DNA of 64,000 nucleotides from Bacteroidales bacterium (GTDB lineage Bacteria; Bacteroidota; Bacteroidia; Bacteroidales; JAQUTK01). The notes below the pieces were generated by a model. The model saw nothing but the letters and a program-made list of their open reading frames with translations. It was not told the DNA's origin and did no database searches. Both the position numbers and the translations under genes were made by a program. Position 1 is the stretch's first letter. Each line of letters begins with the position of its first letter. This document shows, piece after piece, positions 8,956 to 16,844 of the stretch. Location: contig JAQUTK010000006.1 in the NCBI GenBank assembly GCA_028709785.1, positions 55,277 to 119,276 on the forward strand, in the 5' to 3' direction.

Positions 8956-10629
8956 ATGACATCAAAAGAACTTCAACAATTCTTGCTTCATGAGTTTCCT
9001 CAAGAGAATGCTTGTTGTGAGTGGAAAAATATGAAAAATCTGAAGAACTCCTTTGCCGGAGATGAAAAAGATGATGTCATCTCGTATGTTTCCGCCATTG
9101 CAAATATGGAAGGCGGACACCTCGTTATTGGTGTACAAGATAAAACTTTGGAGATTGCAGGTACAGATCTCTCAAAATTCAATCTTAATGCACAATCTGC
9201 TGTATGGAAATTAATGGAGCATTGTACTAACCTTTCATCAGAAGGATTAAGCATTGATGAATATACTACGGAAGATACATACAAAGTAGTATGGATAATT
9301 CATATTCCTAAACATTTGCCACGTCGCCCTGTATATGCTCATAAGAAAGCATGGCAACGAGTGGAAGATTCGTTAGTGGAGATTACACAAGAACGACTAA
9401 CAGCGATTCTTGAGGAACCAATATTTGAAGCGAAAGATTGGTCAGCAGAAATTGTTCACAACGCAACATTGGCAGATTTGGATGAATTGGCTGTGGCTAA
9501 AGCACGCGTAATGTTCAAGAAAGTCCATGCTTCAAAGATACCGGCTGAAGAAATTGATGCATGGACGGTGGAAGAGTTACTCTGTAACAGCGGAATATTG
9601 ATAGACGGGAAACTGACTCGTGCTGCCATTATCCTTTTAGGTAAGCCTGTTTCGGTTTTCAAACTTCGTCCTGCCGTCATTGAAGTGACTTGGACATTGC
9701 GTGATAAGCATCAAGAAGTGGTAGATTACGAACACTTTACTGCACCATTAATTCTTACGGTTGACCAAGTTTTGGGTAAAATACGCAATCTAACAATGAG
9801 AGAACTGCCCGGAGGAACACTTTTTCCTGAAACGATGAAGCAATATGATGACTACACCATTCGTGAAGCTCTTCATAATTGCATCGCCCATCAAGATTAT
9901 ACCTTACAACAGCGAATCAACTTTGTAGAAAATCCTGGATTCCTTTATTACGCTAACGGAGGTAGTTTTATTCCCGGCACATTGCAAGAAGCTTTGGCAA
10001 CCAAAGGACCGCAACGCCATTTCCGTAACGAATGTCTTTGTCGGGCTATGGTAAACTTCAATATGATAGATACCGTTAGTCGTGGTATCAAAAAGATGTT
10101 CAATGAGCAATGGCGTCGTCATTTCCCTATGCCCGATTACGAGATTGACGTATTGAACAAGGCAGTCGGAGTAAAGATATATGGTAACACCATCAATGAG
10201 AAGTATACCAAGTTGCTCAAAGAGAACAATTCTTTGACATTAGAAGATTGCATTTTGTTGGATGCCGTACAGAAAGGACATCGCATCTCCGAAAAGGATG
10301 CTCTTGCTCTTTTAGATAGAGGACTATTGGAAGGGGACTCATTAGAATATAGTATATCACTTGATTTGGCGAAAATAACTCGTCAATTACCGGAATATAC
10401 CCGTAATAGAGGATTGGATAAGGCAAAATTACAACAAATGATGTTGCAATATTTTCAAAATGCAGGTTCTTTAGGTGTTAAACGAGATGCTATATTTTAT
10501 TATCTAAAAGAAGTTCTTCCTAAGACTAAAACTCAGGAACAGCAAGAGCGGATGGTTGGGAACTTACTTTTGGAAATGAAAGAGGCTGGAACAATCATTC
10601 CCAAAGGTAGAACATGGTATCTAAAGTAG
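8956..10629 (+). CDS. AlbA_2 / HATPase_c_4 putative DNA-binding protein
   Basis: The 557-residue protein begins with an AlbA_2 (Schlafen AAA_4) domain: CEWKNMKNLKNSF, then VSAIANMEGGHLVIGVQDKT, ending near RPVYAHKKAWQRVEDSLVEI. In the middle is an HATPase_c_4-type segment with REALHNCIAHQDY and a glycine-containing ENPGFLYYANGGSFIPGTL. The C-terminal part looks like winged-helix DNA-binding sequence. Proteins of this architecture are often labelled RecG-like helicase or putative transcriptional regulator, although no helicase motifs are present. The gene is monocistronic, convergent with the GH43 gene, and lies between a damaged and an intact copy of that GH43 sequence. Function is unknown. 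Confidence 0.85.
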   Translation: MTSKELQQFLLHEFPQENACCEWKNMKNLKNSFAGDEKDDVISYVSAIANMEGGHLVIGVQDKTLEIAGTDLSKFNLNAQSAVWKLMEHCTNLSSEGLSIDEYTTEDTYKVVWIIHIPKHLPRRPVYAHKKAWQRVEDSLVEITQERLTAILEEPIFEAKDWSAEIVHNATLADLDELAVAKARVMFKKVHASKIPAEEIDAWTVEELLCNSGILIDGKLTRAAIILLGKPVSVFKLRPAVIEVTWTLRDKHQEVVDYEHFTAPLILTVDQVLGKIRNLTMRELPGGTLFPETMKQYDDYTIREALHNCIAHQDYTLQQRINFVENPGFLYYANGGSFIPGTLQEALATKGPQRHFRNECLCRAMVNFNMIDTVSRGIKKMFNEQWRRHFPMPDYEIDVLNKAVGVKIYGNTINEKYTKLLKENNSLTLEDCILLDAVQKGHRISEKDALALLDRGLLEGDSLEYSISLDLAKITRQLPEYTRNRGLDKAKLQQMMLQYFQNAGSLGVKRDAIFYYLKEVLPKTKTQEQQERMVGNLLLEMKEAGTIIPKGRTWYLK

Positions 10630-10653
10630 TCATGAAATCAGATTTACGACTAA

Positions 10654-10710
10654 AGTATGACTAATTATGACTACTTATAGCTATAAATTCAAGTTATGAC
10701 AAGTTATGAC
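10654..10710. repeat. Short TATGAC repeats
   Basis: TATGAC occurs four times between 10656 and 10710, and the last two are a perfect tandem of aagttatgac at 10691-10710. They fill the gap between two convergent genes and might be a slippage product or a binding site. Confidence 0.5.
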
Positions 10711-10789
10711 TTAACAAAGTAGCCAAACCGTTCTTTCTCGAAAGAGTATATAAAAATCAGATTGGAGAAGATGCTCCAATATATTGCCG

Positions 10790-12241
10790 TTAGTGATCCT
10801 TGAAATTCCATTTGGAATTGTCGCTATCCATATCGAATTCAGCAAGTGTTGGAGTGCTGTCTCCGGCAGATACCAGCGCTAACTTCTTCGTTGAATTGGG
10901 CACGACTTTGGGCATAATTCTGTAGGTGCCATCGATCAATTGGTCAATTCGCCACAATTGTTCCGGTGCTCCGGTAAACTGGGGAACAGCTATTAACTCT
11001 TCTTCTGCTGTTGCAGCCAGTGCCCGATCGGTTCCTTCTATCACAATTTTGTAATAGGGGCCACCGAGGGTACCTCCGGCTTCGGGAACAGCTGTAATAG
11101 TCCATTTCTGATGAGGACGGAACATGTAATCACCGATTCGTACACCCATGTTTCCGGTTGGCCAGGTATGTATGACATCAGCCAATGTTTGAGAAGGAAC
11201 AGGTTTCACGGGCTCATCGTTGTTGCGGTTGAATCCCCGCATTCCGCCCGGCATTCGAACAAAGTCAACGGCCAATTCCAAAGCATATCCTCTTCTTTCA
11301 GATTCAATCTCGTACGTGCCTTCTTTGAAATTTTCCCCGGCAACAGGCCATTCGTTTTTCCATAGTAACGGACGAATTCCCAAGACGCTACGTCCGCCCT
11401 TATTCAAATCGGCTTCATAGTGACAAGACATCACTTCAACACCTTTATCTATAATAAATCGTCCGAAATGTCCCGGACCTGTAACTCTTCCGCCGGCAGC
11501 AACGACCATTTTACCACCACCTTCCAGCATATCTCGTCCCATATTGTCAAGGTATGGGCCGGTTACTTTTCTGGAACGGCCAACAACAATATTGTAGGTT
11601 GAGTTAGCGCCATCGCAGCAGGTACCATGCGTGCCGAGAAGATAATACCATCCATCACGATACATCAGATCTGTTGCCTCACAATCAATGGCGATGTTGA
11701 TGGCTTTATTTCCTTTTACACGTTCTCCCGTCTTTGGATCAAGTTCTATGAGGCGAATAAATCCGAAATAGGTGCCGTAGGATAACCACAGCCGTCCGTC
11801 GGTAGGATCCAAAAGGAGTCCCGGGTCTATGGCATCGTTGTCTTCCATGTTTTCAGACGAGGCAACAACAATTGCTTCTGAATATTTGAAATCAGGAGAT
11901 GAAGGATCAAGCGTTTTGTTCCACATGGTAAGAATCTTTCCGTTGTGTCCGCCACCCAGACCACCTCCGGTAGCACCGTAAACGACAAGATAACGATCTC
12001 CGATTTTTAAAGCATCCGGAGCTGCACCGCCACCGGGTCTTACTCCTCCGCCGTTCCAGGTCCATCCGTCTTCAGATATCAATCCGCCTGAGCCTGTACC
12101 AAAGGTGTAATACTTTCCATCACATTCCATGATGGTTGATGGGTCGTGTATAAATGGTTTTCCCACTTGTGCCGACAATGTTCCGGTGAGCAACGCTGAT
12201 AAGAGGGCTGTTGTGCCCCATATTTTGATTTGTATTTTCAT
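10790..12241 (-). CDS. Secreted GH43 family glycoside hydrolase (arabinanase-like)
   Basis: The 483-residue product has a signal peptide ending at about LSAQ (residue 25). It has the GH43 five-bladed propeller signatures: catalytic base Asp33 in IHDPSTI, the pKa-modulating Asp139 in EDNDAIDPGLLLD, and the general acid Glu188 in DCEATDLMYRDGWYYLLG. The pattern is closest to endo-arabinanases and arabinofuranosidases, so plant arabinan is a likely substrate, though this is inferred from the family. Residues after about 330 form a lectin-like C-terminal domain. It probably shares a transcript with the gene 53 bases upstream at 12295-13029. A damaged partial copy lies at 8108-8610. Export to the periplasm or cell surface is expected. 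Confidence 0.88.
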   Translation of the reverse strand: MKIQIKIWGTTALLSALLTGTLSAQVGKPFIHDPSTIMECDGKYYTFGTGSGGLISEDGWTWNGGGVRPGGGAAPDALKIGDRYLVVYGATGGGLGGGHNGKILTMWNKTLDPSSPDFKYSEAIVVASSENMEDNDAIDPGLLLDPTDGRLWLSYGTYFGFIRLIELDPKTGERVKGNKAINIAIDCEATDLMYRDGWYYLLGTHGTCCDGANSTYNIVVGRSRKVTGPYLDNMGRDMLEGGGKMVVAAGGRVTGPGHFGRFIIDKGVEVMSCHYEADLNKGGRSVLGIRPLLWKNEWPVAGENFKEGTYEIESERRGYALELAVDFVRMPGGMRGFNRNNDEPVKPVPSQTLADVIHTWPTGNMGVRIGDYMFRPHQKWTITAVPEAGGTLGGPYYKIVIEGTDRALAATAEEELIAVPQFTGAPEQLWRIDQLIDGTYRIMPKVVPNSTKKLALVSAGDSTPTLAEFDMDSDNSKWNFKDH

Positions 12242-12294
12242 AATAGTTCCAATTATTATACGACAGGGATTCAGAATCCAATCGTTTATTCTTT

Positions 12295-13029
12295 TTATTC
12301 GCAGCTGATGGTGAGATTTTTGATAGGATTACCCGCTTCGTCCAGGAAGCGAACGCAGAAATCACTCATGCCGGGACCGTTGATGATAGCTCCCCGGATG
12401 ATATTCTTTCCTTTGTTGAGCGTCAGGCGTTTGGATACGCAATCATCTACCACCATACGTCTGTCTCCAGAAAGAATAACAGCTTCTTCGCCGTTCAACC
12501 ACCACATGGATGCTGAATTGGAGCCAACTGCCAATCTTATATTTTTCATTTCCTGCGGACAGTTTACCACGGTTACTGCCCAAAACAGAACACCGTAAAT
12601 CTCTTTATTCAGCCCATACGCGAAGCGAAACAATTTCACATTGTAGTTTTTGCTATCCAGCGCATGCCACTTCAGTTCTTGTTCCCCAACTTTTACTTTA
12701 TCACCGTCTTTGGGAAGGACGGTAAACTGGTTTGGAAAATACTCGGTGGAAAAGGCTTCCCGGATATAGCTGTCTGTAAAAACAGTATTGCTACGGTTGG
12801 GCTTGCTGATGGGCTCCAAAAGTAACCATCGTTGAAGGAATCCTTTGCGATCCGGTGTTTTTTTCTTTGGTGTTGCCGGGATAAAATACGAAGCGATGCT
12901 TCGTGTTGTGTCGGTTTGGACCGTACCATTTTGTTTGCTCTTTGGTGCAGCGAAGCATTCTTGTGATCCTGATCCTATAAGTAGGAGAGAGCTTGCTACC
13001 AATAACAGTGCATTTCGTTTGATGTTCAT
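12295..13029 (-). CDS. Secreted beta-sandwich protein paired with GH43
   Basis: The 244-residue protein has a signal peptide ending near CFAAP and no membrane segments. The mature part includes WHALDSKNYNVKLFRFAYG, SNSASMWWLNGEEAVI and KGKNIIRGAIINGPG, a pattern of strands with an exposed WWLNG like jelly-roll or PA14-type accessory domains attached to carbohydrate-active enzymes. I see no catalytic motif. It is the first gene of a probable two-gene operon with the GH43 enzyme, so substrate binding or support of the hydrolase is a reasonable guess. The exact family is not recognised. Confidence 0.7.
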   Translation of the reverse strand: MNIKRNALLLVASSLLLIGSGSQECFAAPKSKQNGTVQTDTTRSIASYFIPATPKKKTPDRKGFLQRWLLLEPISKPNRSNTVFTDSYIREAFSTEYFPNQFTVLPKDGDKVKVGEQELKWHALDSKNYNVKLFRFAYGLNKEIYGVLFWAVTVVNCPQEMKNIRLAVGSNSASMWWLNGEEAVILSGDRRMVVDDCVSKRLTLNKGKNIIRGAIINGPGMSDFCVRFLDEAGNPIKNLTISCE

Positions 13030-13085
13030 GTCAGATTTTTACAGCGTAAGAATTTGTTGTTTTGGATAATACTAATACGTGTTTG

Positions 13086-13093
13086 CAAAACTA
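13086..13093 (-). promoter_or_regulatory. -7 promoter element for the GH43 operon
   Basis: The minus strand reads TAGTTTTG, matching TAnnTTTG, 57 bases upstream of the ATG at 13029. About 20 bases further upstream the strand is T-rich (TTTTA), a weak -33 element. Confidence 0.5.
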
Positions 13094-13187
13094 CAAAAAG
13101 AATTCTTAATTAAAACTACGTGAACAAGAATTTGTTGCGACAAAATGGTAAAGGTTAAGTTGATTCAGCATATAAATGGTCGATAGG

Positions 13188-13763
13188 CTATTTTGACCCT
13201 TTGCTGAAATAGGGTAAAACGTATGCAATCTTGAGATCTAATGCCGGATAAAACAGACCATAGGGTACATCAATATTGTAGCCATATCCTATACCAACGG
13301 AATAACTAAATAGCCAATGTTTACCAATATTGTGTTGATTTCCCCAGTTTATGTTTGCTAACAGAGTGTTTGAATAGAATTGAGGCTCAGAAAGGGATTT
13401 CGAAATATATTTGACTTTCACTCCAATGAAACTTCCTGAATTGAGTCGTAATGATTTCCTTTTTTCTGCCCTTTTGTTTCGGTTATAAAAGAATTTTCCA
13501 TAGACAGATCCATGAAAACTAGGTTCTGCCAAAGCCCAACCCCAACCAATTTTATCAGTAAGTGCCTCTCCATCACCATACATATCATAACTAGGCCCAA
13601 GTCCGATGGTGGATTCTAAGGCAATTTTTTTACTGATAGGTGTTTCTATTGACATACCTAATCCATTGATTCCAAGTTCAATTTTCTGATAGGTGCCCAG
13701 TTCCTGCGATGATGCGGTAAATGCGAAGTAAAAGGAGAGTAGAAAAAGGATATTTCGTTTCAT
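13188..13763 (-). CDS. Putative outer-membrane beta-barrel protein
   Basis: I chose the start at 13763 because MKRNILFLLSFYFAF is a good signal peptide; a start at 13805 would add 14 residues before it. The product is 191 residues, with a signal cleavage site near ASSQ and alternating strands rich in glycine and aromatics (GINGLGMSIETP, SFIGVKVKYISKSL, FSYSVGIGYGYNIDV), as in small outer-membrane barrels. It ends in SKGSK rather than an aromatic residue. It stands alone behind a strong promoter. No specific function can be given. Confidence 0.65.
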   Translation of the reverse strand: MKRNILFLLSFYFAFTASSQELGTYQKIELGINGLGMSIETPISKKIALESTIGLGPSYDMYGDGEALTDKIGWGWALAEPSFHGSVYGKFFYNRNKRAEKRKSLRLNSGSFIGVKVKYISKSLSEPQFYSNTLLANINWGNQHNIGKHWLFSYSVGIGYGYNIDVPYGLFYPALDLKIAYVLPYFSKGSK

Positions 13764-13832
13764 TGTTTGTGACGTGATTATTGTATCGAAGAAGCCTACA
13801 TTCATATTCGTACTGATTCAATCTTATAACTG

Positions 13833-13863
13833 CAAAATTACTGAAAATTGCAGAACTTGCAAA
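13833..13863 (-). promoter_or_regulatory. Bacteroidota promoter for the outer-membrane protein gene
   Basis: On the minus strand TTTG (13860-13863), a 19-base spacer and TAATTTTG (13833-13840) match the consensus exactly. This would place transcription start near 13826. Confidence 0.75.
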
Positions 13864-14108
13864 CTGTTGAATCCAAAATCTTGGACTGAAGATACACCAA
13901 CTAATATGGATTATTCTTATAAGAAAAGATAGAGGCCCTTAATCGATGAGTTCTTCTGCAAAAGAACTACTTTTGTCTCGATATCATGCCGGCAAAAATC
14001 ATTTTCAATATACATACCTTTAGATAATGGAGAGGATACATAGAGAGGGATATAAATCCATCAGAAGTTTTGAATTGGTTTTGGAACCGAAATAACTAGA
14101 AAAACTAT

Positions 14109-14588
14109 ATGAGAAAAGTAAATCAAGAGATTACAGATACATCTGTCCTCGAAGAGATTCTGAGGCAATCGGAGATATGTAGGATTGGAATGATTGACAA
14201 CGGATTGCCTTATGTACTTCCCTTTAATTATGGATATAAGGATCATCAGATCTATATTCATTGTGCTCCTGTCGGAAAGAAAATAGATCTGTTAAGAGCT
14301 AACCCAAAGGTTTGTTTTGAGATTGAAGAAAAGGCGGAGCTTCTCAAAGAGGAGAAGGCTTGTAAGTGGTCTGCCATCTATCGATCCATTGTAGGATATG
14401 CTACGGTTGAGATAATAACGGATTTTGAACTCAAAGGACAAGGGCTTGAAATTATTATGGCTCATAATGGAGCTCCTGAATTAATTGACTTTGAGCCCAA
14501 ACTGATAGATGCTGTTCTGATCTTAAAACTACACATTGATACTATGACGGGTAAGAAATCCAGCAATTGGGACAGGCTTCACTCTTAG
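14109..14588 (+). CDS. NimA-like / pyridoxamine 5'-phosphate oxidase family flavoprotein
   Basis: The 159-residue protein has the FMN-binding split-barrel pattern of the NimA-like branch: ICRIGMIDNGLPYVLPFNYGY, then IYIHCAPVGKKIDLLRANP, then VCFEIEE, and a C-terminal VLILKLHIDTMTGKKS. Family members bind FMN or related cofactors; some reduce nitroimidazoles, but many are uncharacterised. It is cytoplasmic, a single gene, and is followed by an intrinsic terminator at 14648. Nitroimidazole resistance cannot be concluded from family membership. Confidence 0.85.
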   Translation: MRKVNQEITDTSVLEEILRQSEICRIGMIDNGLPYVLPFNYGYKDHQIYIHCAPVGKKIDLLRANPKVCFEIEEKAELLKEEKACKWSAIYRSIVGYATVEIITDFELKGQGLEIIMAHNGAPELIDFEPKLIDAVLILKLHIDTMTGKKSSNWDRLHS

Positions 14589-14647
14589 GAGATGCTCAAC
14601 GTAGTGAATTGAAATAGTGTTATCGCTTTTTCAATTCCAGAACTACT

Positions 14648-14687
14648 GCCAGAGGATTAGTAATAAACCTGATCCTTTGGCTTTTTT
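14648..14687 (+). terminator. Intrinsic terminator after the NimA-like gene
   Basis: gccagaggat (14648-14657) pairs with atcctttggc (14672-14681) with one G-U pair, followed by six T. It lies 60 bases after the stop codon. Confidence 0.75.
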
Positions 14688-15027
14688 GTTGTGGTACAAA
14701 TGTATCTATAGTCTTAACTAATCATAGTAAACACGATTTTTTTTTAATTTCCGACCTCTTTTTGCCCGATAAGTCTGTTAATATAGATATTAATGTTATA
14801 TTTACAGACTCAATAATTTTAGGGATGATCAGTTTGTTTTCAGTAGCATTTTACAATTCCATACTCTTTGTCTGATTATCCGCATGTGATAACCATGAGC
14901 AAATCACTCCAGGAAGGATAGGTTGCCCATACTCTAAATTTGTAATTTGATAATTCAAAGAATCAGGTATTACTCATATCTGCTTCTTGTAACCTTAGTG
15001 ATAGTAATAGATTAAATCAACAGAAAT
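14688..15027. other. Gene-free gap containing a long imperfect hairpin
   Basis: No coding sequence is supported. At 14772-14810, AGTCTGT and AATATA pair with TATATT and ACAGACT around an 11-base loop, with one T-T mismatch. It has no T-tract, so it may be an operator or a structured leader rather than a terminator. TAAATTTG at 14935-14942 fits a -7 element for the gene at 15028. Confidence 0.45.
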
Positions 15028-15801
15028 ATGATAAAAATAGGATTAGTAGGATTCGGAAAAACAGGAAAAGCAGTCGCCTCAGTCATTTTAGAAAACAACC
15101 GGTTTAGTCTCGAATGGGTACTCAGGCAGCGTACTTTACTTGATCACCGGAGTATTCCTGAATTTCTGGGCATTCAGTCTGAGAATCCGGGTCTTGTTTA
15201 TTCAAGCTCAAATACGCGAGTCGAAGAACTTTTGGATGAACATCCGGTGGATATTATCATTGACTTTTCTTCTTCTTCGGGGATTTATACCTATGGTGAA
15301 TTGGCAGCAGAAAGAAAGATTAAAATAATTTCTGCAGTTTCGCATTATGAAGAGAAGGAAAAACTGTATTTAAAACAACTTTCCCAAAAGACTACTGTGT
15401 TTTGGAGTCCTAATATTACGTTAGGCGTAAACTATCTGCTCATTGCAGCCAAATTTCTGAAAAAGATTGCTCCATGGGTCGATATCGAGATTGTGGAAGA
15501 GCATTTTAAAGATAAATCAGGTGTATCGGGAACTGCCGTTAAGATTGCAAAAGCATTGGATCTGGATGTGTCTGATATCAACTCTGTACGTGCGGGTGGT
15601 ATAGTAGGCAGGCACGAAGTCATTTTTGGTTTTCCGCATCAAACAGTCCGATTGATTCATGAGTCTATTTCCAGAGAAGCGTTTGGTAATGGTGTTCTTT
15701 TTGTTGCTGATAATATATCAGATAAGAAAGAAGGCTTATTTAGTTTTGAGAATATTTTGTTACCATATTTCTTTGATGATGCTCAACCAGTGACTCGCTA
15801 A
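15028..15801 (+). CDS. DapB-like dihydrodipicolinate reductase family protein
   Basis: The 257-residue protein opens with the Rossmann motif GLVGFGKTGKAV and has the DapB two-domain layout. DapB reduces tetrahydrodipicolinate precursor with NAD(P)H in lysine and meso-diaminopimelate synthesis. In the catalytic segment this protein reads EEHFKDKSGVSGTA, where classical enzymes have E-x-H-H-R-H-K-x-D-x-P-S-G-T-A. The first His and the Lys are kept, but the second His, the Asp and the Pro are lost and the loop is one residue shorter. It lies alone before the IclR-regulated cluster rather than with lysine genes. It may be the true DapB of a divergent type or a paralogue acting on another imine or keto substrate; I cannot tell. 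Confidence 0.75.
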   Translation: MIKIGLVGFGKTGKAVASVILENNRFSLEWVLRQRTLLDHRSIPEFLGIQSENPGLVYSSSNTRVEELLDEHPVDIIIDFSSSSGIYTYGELAAERKIKIISAVSHYEEKEKLYLKQLSQKTTVFWSPNITLGVNYLLIAAKFLKKIAPWVDIEIVEEHFKDKSGVSGTAVKIAKALDLDVSDINSVRAGGIVGRHEVIFGFPHQTVRLIHESISREAFGNGVLFVADNISDKKEGLFSFENILLPYFFDDAQPVTR

Positions 15802-15986
15802 GATCTGTACGTCCTGACATTCCTTCAAATCTTTATCTAACTACTACTAGCAAATAATAGAGTCGATTACATCTACCTGAATATTTAATCCTCTCTCAAA
15901 ACATAACTGTTTAAAATACATTTATGTTCTGCAGCATGTTTCTTATAAATTAACTTTTATGTGCACTCCTATGTGATGATTGGCTC

Positions 15987-15994
15987 TATATTTG
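15987..15994 (+). promoter_or_regulatory. -7 promoter element for the IclR gene
   Basis: TATATTTG fits TAnnTTTG and lies 29 bases before the ATG at 16024. No good -33 element is visible, which is common at activated or regulated promoters. Confidence 0.5.
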
Positions 15995-15997
15995 CAG

Positions 15998-16030
15998 TTC
16001 AAATATGGAAATAGTTTTCAAATATGGAAA
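15998..16030 (+). promoter_or_regulatory. Putative IclR-type operator with two 14-bp direct repeats
   Basis: TTCAAATATGGAAA occurs at 15998-16011 and again at 16017-16030, 19 bases apart; the second copy includes the start codon. Between them, TGGAAATAGTTTTCA (16006-16020) differs at two positions from the E. coli IclR operator consensus as I recall it (TGGAAATNATTTCCA). Its position just after the -7 box and over the start codon suggests autorepression by the gene product. Confidence 0.55.
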
Positions 16031-16812
16031 ATATAGAGTTGGAATCAGAAGAATCGTACAAAGTTCCTAACCTCGAAAAGGGGATTGCCGTCCTCGAACT
16101 TTTATCAGAACTACCCCTTGGAATGACACTGCAAGAGCTGAAAACGCAGCTTGAAATTTCGCAGACAACTGCCTACCGGATATTAAACACCTTGGTTCGC
16201 CTCGGTTATCTCAACTATACAGAGACCGGAAAGAAATACAAACTATCACGTAAGATGCTGACCATCGGTTATCGTTCTATTCAAGAGCATAACATCATGG
16301 AAGTTGTACTGCCTAAACTAAGAGAGTTGCGCGATATCGTGAAGGAAACAGTTTGCTTTGGCATAATGGGGGCCGATAAGTGTCTTTTTATCGAACAGGC
16401 CATTGGTTCGCATCCTTTTTGTTTCGTGCTGTCACCCGGTAAAGAGATTGAGTTGCATTGTTCAGCTCCGGGTAAGGCTATAATGGCATATCTTCCGGAG
16501 AATATTCGCAGTTCATATCTTGCGAAAATGAAATACGAAGCATACAATAAGCGCACAATAACCAATGAAACTGACTATCTGAAGGAATTGGAGAGGGTTC
16601 GTCAACTTGGATATGCATTGGATATGGAAGAGGAGCTTGGAGGAGTTGTTTGTATTGGTGCTCCTGTATTTAGTTATGATGCTTATCCTTGTGGTTCAAT
16701 CTGGTTATCAGGACCTAAAGATAGATTACCGAAAGAAAAGATTCAATTATTTGCATCCCGTTTGTTGGAGAGTACCCGATCTGTATCTTCAGAACTTGGT
16801 TATATTTTGTAA
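16024..16812 (+). CDS. IclR family transcriptional regulator
   Basis: The 262-residue protein has an N-terminal winged helix-turn-helix (about residues 20-80, with MTLQELKTQLEISQTTAYRI and LVRLGYL) and a C-terminal IclR effector-binding domain (SAPGKAIMAYLPE, then EELGGVVCIGAPVF). IclR regulators sense small molecules, often sugars or organic acids, and control nearby catabolic genes. The next gene starts 32 bases downstream on the same strand, so this regulator probably heads and controls the cluster that follows. A likely operator lies over its own start codon. The ligand is unknown. Confidence 0.93.
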   Translation: MENIELESEESYKVPNLEKGIAVLELLSELPLGMTLQELKTQLEISQTTAYRILNTLVRLGYLNYTETGKKYKLSRKMLTIGYRSIQEHNIMEVVLPKLRELRDIVKETVCFGIMGADKCLFIEQAIGSHPFCFVLSPGKEIELHCSAPGKAIMAYLPENIRSSYLAKMKYEAYNKRTITNETDYLKELERVRQLGYALDMEEELGGVVCIGAPVFSYDAYPCGSIWLSGPKDRLPKEKIQLFASRLLESTRSVSSELGYIL

Positions 16813-16844
16813 GAATAGAATCAAACCAATCTGTCAGCGTTGAT

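Noticed and set aside
4140..13100. CRISPR array or insertion sequence in the accessory region
   Set aside because: No regularly spaced repeats and no transposase frames or terminal inverted repeats were seen despite the broken genes.
14109..14588. Nitroimidazole resistance gene
   Set aside because: The fold is NimA-like, but most members of this family are not resistance genes and no insertion sequence activates it here.
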